Positions 8,106-17,270 of a stretch of DNA of 62,274 nucleotides are shown piece after piece. The translations under genes were made by a program, and so were the position numbers. Source of the DNA: Pseudomonas fluorescens (GTDB lineage Bacteria; Pseudomonadota; Gammaproteobacteria; Pseudomonadales; Pseudomonadaceae); contig NZ_JSAK01000027.1 in assembly GCF_000802965.1 (NCBI RefSeq), positions 27,172-89,445 of the forward strand. Reading direction: 5' to 3'. Position 1 is the stretch's first letter, and each line of letters starts with the position of its first letter. Below the pieces are notes generated by a model. That model saw only the letters and a list, made by a program, of their open reading frames with translations. It searched no databases and was not told the DNA's origin.

Positions 8106-9452
8106 TTATTCGCGCACCAGGCACGGACGCTTGTTATCGAACTTCCACCCCGGGATCAAAAACTGCATCGCCACGCTGTCATCCCGCGCGCCCAGCCCCA
8201 TGCCTTTGTACAGTTCATGCGCCTTGGCCACTTGATCCATGTCCAGTTCGATACCCAGCCCCGCTTTCTGCGGCACTCGCACACAGCCGTCGACGATTTG
8301 CAGCGGTGCCTTGGTCAGGCGCTGGCCGTCCTGCCAGATCCAGTGGGTGTCGATGGCGGTGATTTCACCCGGTGCGGCCGCCGCGACGTGGGTGAACATC
8401 GCCAGGGAGATATCGAAGTGGTTGTTGGAGTGCGAGCCCCAGGTCAGGCCCCATTCGTGGCACATCTGTGCCACGCGCACCGAGCCTTGCATCGTCCAGA
8501 AGTGCGGGTCGGCCAAGGGAATGTCTACCGATTGCAACTGGATCGCGTGGCCCATCTCGCGCCAGTCGGTGGCGATCATGTTGGTCGCGGTTTTCAGGCC
8601 CGTAGCACGGCGAAATTCAGCCATGACTTCGCGGCCCGAGTAACCGTTTTCCGCACCGCACGGGTCTTCGGCGTAGGCCAATACATTGTGCTGATCGCGG
8701 CACAAGCGGATGGCTTCCTTGAGTGACCAGGCCCCATTCGGATCGAGGGTAATGCGCGCGTCAGGGAAACGTTCGGCCAGGGCGGTGACCGCTTCGATCT
8801 CCGCATCGCCGCTGAGCACGCCGCCCTTGAGTTTAAAGTCCTTGAAACCGTACTTCGAATGCGCCGCTTCGGCCAGGCGCACTACAGCCTCGGTGGTCAT
8901 GGCTTTTTCGTGACGCACGCGGAACCAGTCGTTGTCGGCGTCCGGCTCGCTGCGGTAGCCGAGGTCGGTCTGGTTGCGGTCACCGACATAGAACAGATAA
9001 CCGAGCATCTTCACTTCATCACGCTGCTGGCCCTCGCCGAGCAGGGCGGCAACGGGCACGTCCAGATGCTGGCCGAGCAGGTCGAGCAACGCCGCTTCCA
9101 GTCCAGTGACGGCATGGATGGTGATGCGCAGGTCGAAGGTTTGCAGGCCGCGGCCGCCGGCATCGCGGTCGGCGAAGGTCTGCCGCACCTGGTTGAGGAT
9201 CTTCTGGTAAGTGCCGATCGGGCTGCCGACCACCAGGCTGCGCGCGTCTTCGAGGGTCTGGCGAATACGCTCGCCACCCGGCACTTCGCCGACGCCGGTG
9301 TGGCCGGCGTTGTCCTGGAGGATCACGATGTTGCGGGTGAAAAACGGGCCGTGGGCGCCGCTGAGGTTCAGCAGCATGCCATCGTGGCCGGCCACCGGAA
9401 TGACTTGCATGCTGGTGATGATCGGGGCTTTGGCGGTGTCTTGTGCGGTCAT
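8106..9452 (-). CDS. gudD: D-glucarate dehydratase
   Basis: Enolase-superfamily dehydratase that converts D-glucarate to 5-keto-4-deoxy-D-glucarate, the first step of glucarate use. The 448-residue length is normal. Visible catalytic residues: the K207-L-K209 pair in FKDFKLKGG, metal ligands D237 (LDPNG) and E262 (EDPCG), and the general base H341 in GSHSNNHFD. AAGGAT precedes the ATG by eight bases. It lies 12 bases downstream of gudP in the same direction, so the two form an operon. The later pathway enzymes (5-keto-4-deoxyglucarate dehydratase and ketoglutarate semialdehyde dehydrogenase) are not in this window. Confidence 0.95.
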   Translation of the reverse strand: MTAQDTAKAPIITSMQVIPVAGHDGMLLNLSGAHGPFFTRNIVILQDNAGHTGVGEVPGGERIRQTLEDARSLVVGSPIGTYQKILNQVRQTFADRDAGGRGLQTFDLRITIHAVTGLEAALLDLLGQHLDVPVAALLGEGQQRDEVKMLGYLFYVGDRNQTDLGYRSEPDADNDWFRVRHEKAMTTEAVVRLAEAAHSKYGFKDFKLKGGVLSGDAEIEAVTALAERFPDARITLDPNGAWSLKEAIRLCRDQHNVLAYAEDPCGAENGYSGREVMAEFRRATGLKTATNMIATDWREMGHAIQLQSVDIPLADPHFWTMQGSVRVAQMCHEWGLTWGSHSNNHFDISLAMFTHVAAAAPGEITAIDTHWIWQDGQRLTKAPLQIVDGCVRVPQKAGLGIELDMDQVAKAHELYKGMGLGARDDSVAMQFLIPGWKFDNKRPCLVRE

Positions 9453-9464
9453 TTTTTTATCCTT

Positions 9465-10811
9465 TCAGGCGTGTCGAGGGGCAGCTTCAGCCGATTCGAC
9501 GGCAGGTGCGGTTTTAGGCTTGTTGCGCGCAGCGAAGACAATGATCGCGGCGATGATCGAAGTGGCGGCCAGGCCATACAGCCCGCCCTGAATCGAACCG
9601 GTGCGTTCTTCCAGCAGGCCGAACGTGGTCGGTGCGACGAAACCGCCGAGGTTGCCCACCGAGTTGATCAGCGCGATGACGCCTGCGGCGATGCGCGCAT
9701 CCAGATACGCCTGGGGAATCGGCCAGAACAGCGACGACGCCGATTTGAAACCCAGCGCAGCAAAGCAGATCGCAACGAAAGCGAAGATCGGTCCGCCGGT
9801 AGTGGACATGAACATGCCCGCAGCGGCGATCAAAAGCGCGGCGGCGACCCAGGCTTGCTGGTGTTTCCACTTGGCCGACAGCGAAGCGAAGGCGTACATG
9901 CCGACGATCGACAGCAGCCATGGAATCGAGTTGAACATCCCGACCTGGAAGTCGCTCAGATCACCCATTTTCTTGATGATGCTCGGTAACCAGAAAGTCG
10001 CGGCATAGATGGTCAACTGGATGAAGAAATAGATCACGCAGAACAAAATGATCTGCCGGTCCTTGAGCAGTTTGCCCAGCGACGGTTTGATCGGCGTAGC
10101 AGCTTCGCGGGCCAGTTGTTCATCGTCGATGGCCTTGACCAGTGCGTCCTGCTCATCGCGGGTCAGCCATTTGGCGTCGTGTGGTTTGGAGTCCAGCCAG
10201 AACCAGACAAAGGCGCACAAACCCACCGAGAACATACCCTCGATGAAGTACATCCATTGCCAACCGTGCATACCAAAACCGCTGATTTGCAGGAGCAAGC
10301 CAGACAGCGGGCCGGAGATCAGCGAGGCAATCGCCGAACCGCTGAGGAAAATCGCAATGGCCTTGCCACGCTCTACGCCGGGCAACCACCGGGTGAAGTA
10401 ATAGATCACACCGGGGAAGAACCCGGCCTCCGCTACGCCGAGCAGAAAACGCAAAATATAGAAGTGGGTTTCGTTCTGGATGAACGCCATGCCCGCCGCG
10501 ACAAGACCCCAGGTCAGCATGATGCGGGTCAGCCAGATACGTGCGCCGACTTTTTGCAGAAGGATGTTGGAAGGCACTTCGAACAATGCGTAGCCGATGA
10601 AGAACAGACCGGCACCGAGGCCGTAGGCGGCGGCGCCAATGCCCAGGTCGTGTTCCATGTGGGCGCGGACGAAGCCGATGTTCACGCGGTCAATGTAATT
10701 GACGATGAACATGATGACGAATAGCGGCAGGACGTGACGTTTGACTTTCGAGATCGCGGATTTCAGGACCGAATCGGCACCATTGTCCATCCCGTTGACG
10801 GATGTATTCAC
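9465..10811 (-). CDS. gudP: MFS glucarate/galactarate:proton symporter
   Basis: A major facilitator (anion:cation symporter branch) with 12 predicted helices and the family signature NYIDRVNIGFV in helix 1. Genes of this type beside gudD import glucarate or galactarate. The longest frame starts at GTG 10826, but GTG 10811 has GGGAG at a suitable distance and gives a normal N-terminus (448 residues). It is the promoter-proximal gene of the gudP-gudD operon and is transcribed away from the GntR regulator at 11090; the 278-base spacer holds the control sites. Confidence 0.88.
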   Translation of the reverse strand: MNTSVNGMDNGADSVLKSAISKVKRHVLPLFVIMFIVNYIDRVNIGFVRAHMEHDLGIGAAAYGLGAGLFFIGYALFEVPSNILLQKVGARIWLTRIMLTWGLVAAGMAFIQNETHFYILRFLLGVAEAGFFPGVIYYFTRWLPGVERGKAIAIFLSGSAIASLISGPLSGLLLQISGFGMHGWQWMYFIEGMFSVGLCAFVWFWLDSKPHDAKWLTRDEQDALVKAIDDEQLAREAATPIKPSLGKLLKDRQIILFCVIYFFIQLTIYAATFWLPSIIKKMGDLSDFQVGMFNSIPWLLSIVGMYAFASLSAKWKHQQAWVAAALLIAAAGMFMSTTGGPIFAFVAICFAALGFKSASSLFWPIPQAYLDARIAAGVIALINSVGNLGGFVAPTTFGLLEERTGSIQGGLYGLAATSIIAAIIVFAARNKPKTAPAVESAEAAPRHA

Positions 10812-10870
10812 TGCATTTTCTCCCACTCGTTGTTTTTATGCGGGGTGTAACGATGCTGCGTTGTTGATAG

Positions 10871-10885
10871 ATATCATACAACTTG
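10871..10885. promoter_or_regulatory. Operator-like site, gudP side
   Basis: ATATCATACAACTTG in the gudP/regulator intergenic region, matching 12 of 15 positions of the site at 11003. It lies about 60 bases upstream of the gudP start and is likely a binding site for the FCD-GntR regulator. Confidence 0.5.
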
Positions 10886-11002
10886 ATTTTTTTATCCTGC
10901 AACCCTGTTTGTTCAACGGCGTCGGGATTTTTCGACGTTATTTATTTTTTTTTATAGTCAGTGGTTGCGTTTTTTGTGCTGAAAATCTCTATTTGTTGAG
11001 TG

Positions 11003-11017
11003 TTGTCATACAAGTTG
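11003..11017. promoter_or_regulatory. Operator-like site, regulator side
   Basis: TTGTCATACAAGTTG, containing the perfect palindrome TTGT-CAT-ACAA typical of FadR/FCD-type GntR operators. It lies about 75 bases upstream of the regulator gene, so autoregulation is plausible. Confidence 0.55.
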
Positions 11018-11089
11018 TGCGATTTCTTATGACGATTCCCGCGGAGCGCAGTGCTAGGATTCGATAGCCAAGTTTTTCGGACCCCCTTC

Positions 11090-11800
11090 ATGCAAGAAGA
11101 TCTCGACGCACCTGCGCGCAAGCGCAGCCACAATCTGGCCCATGACTTGGTGACCAAGCTGACCCAAAGCATCCTGCTCGGTCAGATGTTGCCCGGCGAC
11201 AAGTTGCCGTCGGAAAACACGATTGTTCAGGAGCACGGGGTCAGTCGCACGGTGGTCCGTGAGGCCATTTCGAAGTTGCAGGCATCCGGTTTGGTCGAAA
11301 CCCGTCACGGCATCGGCACGTTCGTCATTGAGCGTGCGCCGGAGCAGGGCTTGCGACTGAACGTCGATACCGCGCTGGGGGTGCGCAGCATCCTGGAGTT
11401 GCGCATGGGCCTGGAAACCCAGGCCGCGGCGCTGGCTGCCGTGCGCCGTAGCGATCAACAGTTGGCGCAGATGCGCCAGGCGCTCGACGACTATCAAGAC
11501 CTGCTGGCCAACAATGACAGTTGCGTCGAGGCCGACCGGCGCTTTCACCTACTGATCGCCGAAGCCACCGGCAATGTGTGCTTCAGCGAAATCATGCAGC
11601 ACCTGGGCAGCGCCATGATTCCGCGAACCCGGGTCAACGCCACCGAGCGTGGGGCGGTTGATTTGAGCAAGCTCGGGCAGTTGGCCAACCTCGAACACGA
11701 GGCGATTCTCAACGCCATCAAGCGCCAGGACCCGGACGCGGCGCGGGCGGCGATGTGGTTGCACCTGACTAACAGCCGGGACAGGTTTTCGCCCGGTTGA
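11090..11800 (+). CDS. FCD-type GntR regulator, probable glucarate regulator
   Basis: A 236-residue FadR-subfamily GntR repressor. The N-terminal winged helix includes GDKLPSENTIVQEHGVSRTV and VREAISKLQASGLVETRHG; the C-terminal FCD effector domain shows the metal-binding pattern with the E/D...H residues in EADRRFHLLIAEATGN and the later LEHEAILNAI. The ATG at 11090 gives the usual 15-20 residue lead to the helix-turn-helix; the frame extends to GTG 11051. It is divergent from gudP-gudD and two matching operator-like sites lie between, so it most likely controls glucarate/galactarate uptake and breakdown. Confidence 0.85.
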   Translation: MQEDLDAPARKRSHNLAHDLVTKLTQSILLGQMLPGDKLPSENTIVQEHGVSRTVVREAISKLQASGLVETRHGIGTFVIERAPEQGLRLNVDTALGVRSILELRMGLETQAAALAAVRRSDQQLAQMRQALDDYQDLLANNDSCVEADRRFHLLIAEATGNVCFSEIMQHLGSAMIPRTRVNATERGAVDLSKLGQLANLEHEAILNAIKRQDPDAARAAMWLHLTNSRDRFSPG

Positions 11801-11822
11801 GAAGCAGATATCGAGTCATCGT

Positions 11823-11916
11823 TCATCGCGGGCAAGCCCGCTCCCACAAGGATTGAGGTTGTTCACATATTCTGTGTACATCCTCGGACCCTGTGGGAGC
11901 GGGCTTGCCCGCGATG
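11823..11916. repeat. REP doublet, family C
   Basis: Inverted pair with core CATCGCGGGCAAGCCCGCTC between two convergent genes (GntR regulator and EamA transporter). Confidence 0.9.
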
Positions 11917-11945
11917 TCGTCAGATGCCTGAACTCAAACTGCTGA

Positions 11946-12854
11946 TCAAACCCGCGCTACCCGAACCACCGCTCTGCGTTCCAGATTCAACGCCAGCACA
12001 CTGATCAATACCACCACCGCACCCACGCCCACCATCAACGTCGGCCTTTCGCCGAGGGCAAAGGACGCGATGACCATCGCCATCGGCGGCACTAGATACA
12101 ACGTCATCGTCGCCCGGCTCAGGTCAACATGCGCCAGTACATAGGCCCACGCCAGATACGCCAGCGCACTCGGAAAAATCCCCAAGGCAAACACCGCGAC
12201 TTGCACCCGCAGCGGCGCATTCATCGCCTGATCCACCAACCCTGGCAGGAACACCAACAACAGCAACGTCCCGGACCAGACCGTGTAGCACACCAGCGTC
12301 AGCCCGTCGTAACGTCCGGTGTGATGTTTTTGCAGCGCGAAGTAGAGACTCCAGGACAGCGCCGCCAGCAGGATCAGCAAGCCGTGGGCATCGATACTGC
12401 CGAAGCCGTGATCGCCCGCCACGACAATCACCACGCCGATCAGCCCCAATAGCACGCAACCCCAGCGCCAAACGCTGACTCGATCCTTGAACACGAAACG
12501 CGCCAGCAACGTGCTGAACAGAGGCGTCGTCTGCGCCAACACGCTGGACGCTACGGCGCTGACGCCTTGTTGACCGAAGTTGATTGCCACGTGATGCAGG
12601 CTCACCGCAAAGAAACCCAGCCCGAACAGCAATGGCAAGTCGCAAAGTTTTGGCAGGCGAATGCCTTTGAGAAGTGCGACCACTGCCATGAACGCCGATG
12701 CCAGCAAGAAGCGCAGTAATGCCAGGTGTACCGGGTCGTAAGCCTGCAAACCGATGTGAATCCCGCTCGGTGAGTAAGCCCAGCAGGCCACGACAAAAGC
12801 CATGGCGAGGAAGATTTTCAGCGGGGAACCGGGGGAGGGCGTGAGCGAATTCAT
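11946..12854 (-). CDS. EamA/DMT-family exporter
   Basis: A 302-residue inner-membrane protein with ten hydrophobic helices arranged as two EamA repeats, about residues 12-140 and 155-290. RhaT/YdcZ-like drug/metabolite transporters of this type export amino acids or other metabolites. The ATG at 12854 was chosen over a 36-codon upstream extension that is hydrophilic and covers the divergent promoter region. The start faces the LysR gene at 12950; such pairs often mean the LysR protein controls the transporter. Substrate unknown. Confidence 0.85.
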   Translation of the reverse strand: MNSLTPSPGSPLKIFLAMAFVVACWAYSPSGIHIGLQAYDPVHLALLRFLLASAFMAVVALLKGIRLPKLCDLPLLFGLGFFAVSLHHVAINFGQQGVSAVASSVLAQTTPLFSTLLARFVFKDRVSVWRWGCVLLGLIGVVIVVAGDHGFGSIDAHGLLILLAALSWSLYFALQKHHTGRYDGLTLVCYTVWSGTLLLLVFLPGLVDQAMNAPLRVQVAVFALGIFPSALAYLAWAYVLAHVDLSRATMTLYLVPPMAMVIASFALGERPTLMVGVGAVVVLISVLALNLERRAVVRVARV

Positions 12855-12949
12855 GGTGTGCACCGATAGGCATTTGCATGAATTATCAGAACTCGGATCG
12901 TTCGCTACAACTGACTTATACTGCGCTAACTGTTCACTTTGGGTGATGT

Positions 12950-13813
12950 ATGGAGTTGGCACAAATTCGTATGTTCAAGACCGTCGCCGAGGTCGGCAGC
13001 ATCGCCCGCGCGGCCGAAATGCTGCATTGCGTGCCGTCGAACATCACGGCGCGGATCAAGTCATTGGAGGCGGAGTTGGGCGTCGCGCTGTTTCTGCGCG
13101 AGGGTCGTGGGTTGCGCATCAGTCCGTCGGGGCAGACCTTCCTGGCCTACGCGTCGAAAATCCTCTCCCTGACCGCCGAGGCCAAACGTGCGGTTGACCC
13201 GGCAGCCGAGCCGTCCGGGCCCTTGCGCATTGGCGCCATCGAATCTTCGGCCACCGGTCGTTTGCCGCGCTTGCTGGCCAAGTTCCACAAGCGATTCCCG
13301 GCCGTGGCGCTTGAGCTGACCACGGGCACTTGGGGCCAGTTGCTTGATGACACGCTCAATCACCGACTCGACGGCGCGATCGTCGCGGTGGATGTCGAGC
13401 GCTCGCACCTCAAGCGCACGCCGATGTACCGCGAAGACCTGCTGCTGATTGCCTCGACGTCGTTGGGGCCGGTGCGCGACATGGCGGACTTGCACGACAA
13501 GACCGTGTTCATGTGGCCCCAGGGATGCCCCTACCGTGCGGCGCTGGAGCATTGGTTGTTGCGCCAGGGGCAGGCGTTGCCGATTGTCAGCCTGGCCAGT
13601 TACGGCGCGATTGTCGGCTGCGTCAGCGCCGGGGCGGGCGTGGCGTTGGTGCCCAAAGGCGTGTTCGATCAATACGCCAAGGGCGCCGGTTGCGTGGGTT
13701 ATGAGTTTCCCGAACTGACGGCCATCGAAAACTTGTTCTACTGGCACGAAAACGCCGGGGTGCACCCGGCGCGAGAGGCGTTTGTGGAAATGTTACGCGA
13801 AGAGTTTGCGTAA
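12950..13813 (+). CDS. LysR-family transcriptional regulator
   Basis: A 287-residue LysR-type regulator. The winged helix-turn-helix is at the N-terminus (IRMFKTVAEVGSIARAAEML, then SNITARIKSLEAELG), followed by the substrate-binding domain beginning GPLRIGAIESSATGRLP. Transcribed divergently from the EamA exporter across a 95-base gap; TTATACT at 12914-12920 can serve as its -10 element. Control of the exporter is likely, but the ligand is unknown. Confidence 0.88.
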   Translation: MELAQIRMFKTVAEVGSIARAAEMLHCVPSNITARIKSLEAELGVALFLREGRGLRISPSGQTFLAYASKILSLTAEAKRAVDPAAEPSGPLRIGAIESSATGRLPRLLAKFHKRFPAVALELTTGTWGQLLDDTLNHRLDGAIVAVDVERSHLKRTPMYREDLLLIASTSLGPVRDMADLHDKTVFMWPQGCPYRAALEHWLLRQGQALPIVSLASYGAIVGCVSAGAGVALVPKGVFDQYAKGAGCVGYEFPELTAIENLFYWHENAGVHPAREAFVEMLREEFA

Positions 13814-13833
13814 TCAACTGGAGAACGCTTGTC

Positions 13834-13948
13834 TTTGTGGCGAGGGAGCTTGCTCCCGCTCGGGCGCGAAGCCCCCGCAAAATCTGTGATACGAAGCGTG
13901 ATTTTGGGGCCGCTTCGCAGCCCAGCGGGAGCAAGCTCCCTCGCCACG
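13834..13948. repeat. REP doublet, family B
   Basis: Inverted family B REP pair (core GTGGCGAGGGAGCTTGCTCC) between the convergent LysR and trhP genes. Confidence 0.9.
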
Positions 13949-13998
13949 GGAATCAAGTGTTGGCAAAATTTTGCGTTTCAGCCGTGAAAGCGGATTGA

Positions 13999-15324
13999 TC
14001 AGGTCACACCGACATCCCGCATCAGCAGGCCAAACTCAAGGTCCACCGCATCCGGAATCGGCAGATACACCGTATGCCCATCCCCCGGCGCGACCTCGAT
14101 CGATTCGCCGCGGATGTTTTGCAACTGGTGCAGATCGAAGTGGAAGTTGCCCTTGGGGGTCATCAGTTCCAGGTGATCGCCCAGTCCAAAGCGGTTTTTC
14201 ACCTTCACTTGCGCCAACCGGTCACGCCGCTCCCCCGTCAATTCACCGACAAACTGCTGCCGCTCCGAGACCGAGCTGCCGTTCTGGTAATTCTGGTATT
14301 CGTCATGCACATGCCGCCGCAAAAAACCTTCGGTGTAGCCGCGCTGAGCGAGGGATTCCAGATCGGTCATCAGGCTGCGGTCGAACTCGCGTCCGGCCAC
14401 CGCATCGTCGATGGCCCGGCGGTAAACCTGGGTGGTCCGCGCGCAATAAAAATGCGATTTGGTCCGGCCTTCGATCTTCAAGGAATGCACGCCCATCTGC
14501 GTCAGGCGCTCGACATGCTGCACGGCGCGCAGGTCCTTGGCGTTCATGATGTAAGTGCCGTGCTCGTCTTCGAAGGCCGGCATCAGTTCATCGGGGCGAT
14601 TGGCCTCCTGCAACAGAAACACTTGCTCGGTGGGTGCGCCGATGCCCAGGGTCGGTTCTGGCTGAAACTGCTGGACGATCTCGCCCAGCTGATTTTCCGT
14701 GGCGGGTTGCGCTGAATACTTCCAGCGGCAGGCGTTGGTGCAACTGCCTTGATTGGCGTCGCGCTTGTTCATGTAGCCCGAGAGCAGGCAGCGGCCGGAG
14801 TAGGCCATGCACAACGCGCCGTGGACGAACACCTCCAGCTCCATGGCCGGAACCTGTTGGCGGATCTCGGCGATTTCTTCCAGGGACAGCTCCCGGGACA
14901 GGATGATCCGGCTCAAGCCCTGTTGCTGCCAGAACTCGACGCTCGCCCAATTCACCGTGTTGGCCTGCACCGAAAGATGAATCGGCATCTGCGGGAAGTG
15001 CCGGCGCACCAGCATGATCAGGCCGGGGTCGGACATGATCAGTGCATCCGGCGCCATGGCAATGACGGGCGCGAGATCCTTGAGGAAGGTCTTGAGCTTG
15101 GCGTTGTGCGGGGCGATGTTGACCACGACATAAAAGCGCTTGCCCTGGGCCTGAGCCTCGCGAATGCCCAGGGCCAGGTTGGCGTGATCGAATTCGTTAT
15201 TGCGCACTCGCAGGCTGTAGCGCGGCTGGCCGGCGTATACGGCATCAGCGCCATAGGCGAAGGCATAACGCATGTTTTTCAGGGTGCCCGCGGGGGCGAG
15301 CAGTTCCGGAGCAATGAGGTTCAT
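13999..15324 (-). CDS. trhP: tRNA U34 hydroxylation protein TrhP (YegQ, peptidase U32 family)
   Basis: A 441-residue U32-family protein of the YegQ/TrhP group, needed for prephenate-dependent 5-hydroxyuridine formation at the tRNA wobble position. The family signature EVFVHGALCMAYSGRCLLSG, followed by MNKRDANQGSC and the cysteine-rich NACRWKY, matches a group that binds an iron-sulfur cluster. The N-terminus APELLAPAGTLKNMRYAFAYG and YAGQPRYSLR are also typical. It stands alone, convergent with the LysR gene and divergent from the AI-2E permease. Confidence 0.93.
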   Translation of the reverse strand: MNLIAPELLAPAGTLKNMRYAFAYGADAVYAGQPRYSLRVRNNEFDHANLALGIREAQAQGKRFYVVVNIAPHNAKLKTFLKDLAPVIAMAPDALIMSDPGLIMLVRRHFPQMPIHLSVQANTVNWASVEFWQQQGLSRIILSRELSLEEIAEIRQQVPAMELEVFVHGALCMAYSGRCLLSGYMNKRDANQGSCTNACRWKYSAQPATENQLGEIVQQFQPEPTLGIGAPTEQVFLLQEANRPDELMPAFEDEHGTYIMNAKDLRAVQHVERLTQMGVHSLKIEGRTKSHFYCARTTQVYRRAIDDAVAGREFDRSLMTDLESLAQRGYTEGFLRRHVHDEYQNYQNGSSVSERQQFVGELTGERRDRLAQVKVKNRFGLGDHLELMTPKGNFHFDLHQLQNIRGESIEVAPGDGHTVYLPIPDAVDLEFGLLMRDVGVT

Positions 15325-15487
15325 GGTGGCGTCGTTCGCAAAAGCTGCGGAGGGTAAACGCCTTGTCCCGAAGGTTTATTGATCTGGATCTATGCTTGAT
15401 GAACAAACGGATGGCACTCGCGCGAGCCGTAGCGGCCTAAGCATCAGGACGCAACATTGCGTTCCGACGGACTGACACGGATCGGAC

Positions 15488-16549
15488 ATGAACGAAGAGA
15501 CACTACAAGACAAATCGTTGGCGGTTTTACTGGGGCTGGTGAGCATCGCTTTCATCTGGATTCTGCTGCCATTTTACGGCGCGGTGTTCTGGGCGGTGAT
15601 CCTCGGCATTCTCTTCGCGCCGTTACAGCGCCGGATGCAATTGAAGTTCGGCTGGCAGCGCAATGTCACCTCGTTACTGACCCTGGCTATCTGCCTGGTG
15701 ATCGCGATCCTGCCGGTGATCATCCTCAGTTTTTTGCTGGTTCAGGAAGGGGCGACACTATACAAAAGCATCGAAAGCGGCGAACTGGACATCGCCGGGT
15801 ATGTGACGCACTTCAAACACAGCTTGCCGACCTACTTTCAGCATTTGCTGGATCGGTTCGGGGTGGGGGAGCTGGACGGGCTGCGGGAGAAAATCATCAA
15901 GAGTGCGGTGACGGGCAATGAGTTTGTCGCCACCCAGGTCTTCAGTGTCGGCCAGGGTACGTTCGATTTTGTGGTGAGCTTTTTCATCATGCTTTACCTG
16001 CTGTTCTTTTTTCTGCGGGATGGCGCCGAACTGGCCCGTAAAGTTCGCTCCGCCGTACCGCTTCAGGAACATCAGAAACGCCGCTTGCAGCTCAAATTCA
16101 ATCGCGTAGTGCGGGCGACGGTAAAGGGCAACCTGCTGGTGGCGATCACACAAGGCGCGCTGGGTGGTTTGATGTTCTGGTTTCTGGATATCCCGAGCGC
16201 ATTGCTCTGGGCGGTACTGATGGCGTTTCTATCGCTGCTGCCAGCGGTGGGGGCGGGGATTGTCTGGGCGCCGGTGGCGGCGTTTTTCCTGTTCACCGGG
16301 GCGATTTGGCAGGGTGTGGTGCTGGGGCTTTTCGGGGTTTTCGTGATCGGCCTGGTGGACAACGTGTTGCGACCGATCCTGGTGGGCAAGGACACGAAGA
16401 TGCCGGACTATCTGATCCTGATCTCGACCCTTGGTGGCCTGGCGGTTTTCGGCCTCAATGGCTTTGTGATCGGGCCGCTGATTGCCGCGTTGTTCATGTC
16501 GAGCTGGGCGATTTTCATCGAAACCAAACCGCGGGTTCAGCTGCCTTAG
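15488..16549 (+). CDS. AI-2E family transporter (PerM/YdiK-like permease)
   Basis: A 353-residue membrane protein of the AI-2E transporter (PF01594) family with about eight helices. The central soluble stretch (roughly residues 80-150) and the C-terminal helices GGLAVFGLNGFVIGPLIAAL are typical. The family includes autoinducer-2 exporters and Na+/H+ antiporters, so the substrate cannot be assigned. Its TAG stop overlaps the stop of the small convergent ORF at 16546. Confidence 0.86.
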   Translation: MNEETLQDKSLAVLLGLVSIAFIWILLPFYGAVFWAVILGILFAPLQRRMQLKFGWQRNVTSLLTLAICLVIAILPVIILSFLLVQEGATLYKSIESGELDIAGYVTHFKHSLPTYFQHLLDRFGVGELDGLREKIIKSAVTGNEFVATQVFSVGQGTFDFVVSFFIMLYLLFFFLRDGAELARKVRSAVPLQEHQKRRLQLKFNRVVRATVKGNLLVAITQGALGGLMFWFLDIPSALLWAVLMAFLSLLPAVGAGIVWAPVAAFFLFTGAIWQGVVLGLFGVFVIGLVDNVLRPILVGKDTKMPDYLILISTLGGLAVFGLNGFVIGPLIAALFMSSWAIFIETKPRVQLP

Positions 16550-16740
16550 GCGCTGAGCTTGGCTGTCTGGGCTGTGCTGACACGCTGTGACAGTTCCCGG
16601 GCGGCTGGCAACGAGGTGAGCGGACCGCTGATGGGTTCGCCGTCCAGTACCAGGTACCAACAGGCAAGCAATCCCGACTCTCTGAGCGCTGCGGGAACGG
16701 CGCTGCCGATAACGGACATAATCTGAACTTGAGACATCAT
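16546..16740 (-). CDS. Small hypothetical protein (64 aa)
   Basis: A short ORF, MMSQVQIMSV to QTAKLSA, with a strong GGAGG five bases before the ATG at 16740 (a second ATG follows at once). It contains SLPAARELSQRVS and no membrane segment. I do not recognise it. The good ribosome binding site and the compact fit to the convergent AI-2E gene (stops overlapping by three bases) support it being real. Confidence 0.6.
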   Translation of the reverse strand: MMSQVQIMSVIGSAVPAALRESGLLACWYLVLDGEPISGPLTSLPAARELSQRVSTAQTAKLSA

Positions 16741-16852
16741 AAGGACCTCCATCGATCTATGGAGCTACCTTACGGGCCGAGCGATTTTTCGGACAATCAA
16801 CCTTTTCGATAGTGGTCATTGACGCCGTTGAGGCCAGATGACCGCTCGTCGC

Positions 16853-17047
16853 TCAGTCGACCACTTGATCAAGCATATGAACCACTTCCTGCTCATTGAG
16901 CAGGCCTTTGCGCACCAGGTTCTGCGTCAGCAACGAAAGAAACTTGGCGCTGCGATGACCTTCCAGGTGCTTGAGTTCGGTCAGGGCGTTGTACACCTTG
17001 CTCGACGTGCACAGGCCGACTATGCGGTGCGGGTTTTGTGTGGGCAT
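16853..17047 (-). CDS. Small hypothetical protein (64 aa)
   Basis: MPTQNPHRIVGLCTSSKVYN and onward: a small, probably helical, soluble protein with a hydrophobic C-terminal helix (EQEVVHMLDQVVD). AAGGA lies seven bases before the ATG at 17047. Function not recognised. It lies just downstream of the type VI effector genes on the same strand but 224 bases away, so co-transcription is uncertain. Confidence 0.65.
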   Translation of the reverse strand: MPTQNPHRIVGLCTSSKVYNALTELKHLEGHRSAKFLSLLTQNLVRKGLLNEQEVVHMLDQVVD

Positions 17048-17270
17048 GAGGTCGTCCTTGTTGTTATCAACCTGTTGTTTGCGGACAGGCCCAAGCTTGC
17101 GGACCTGACATGACATAAATATGACCGTTGGCTGCCGCAGCGCAGAAACAGTGTCGGGACAATCTTGCCCATTTATGCATTGCCTGCTGTCCCCAGAGCG
17201 ACCTCGGCGAAATGTATTCAGACCAGGACTCCCAAATGCCCGTACTGAGCGAGCCGATAATCGACATGAC

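Noticed and set aside
7260..8726. 488-codon plus-strand frame across ampC and gudD
   Set aside because: Opposes two well-supported enzymes and includes a REP doublet; shadow frame.
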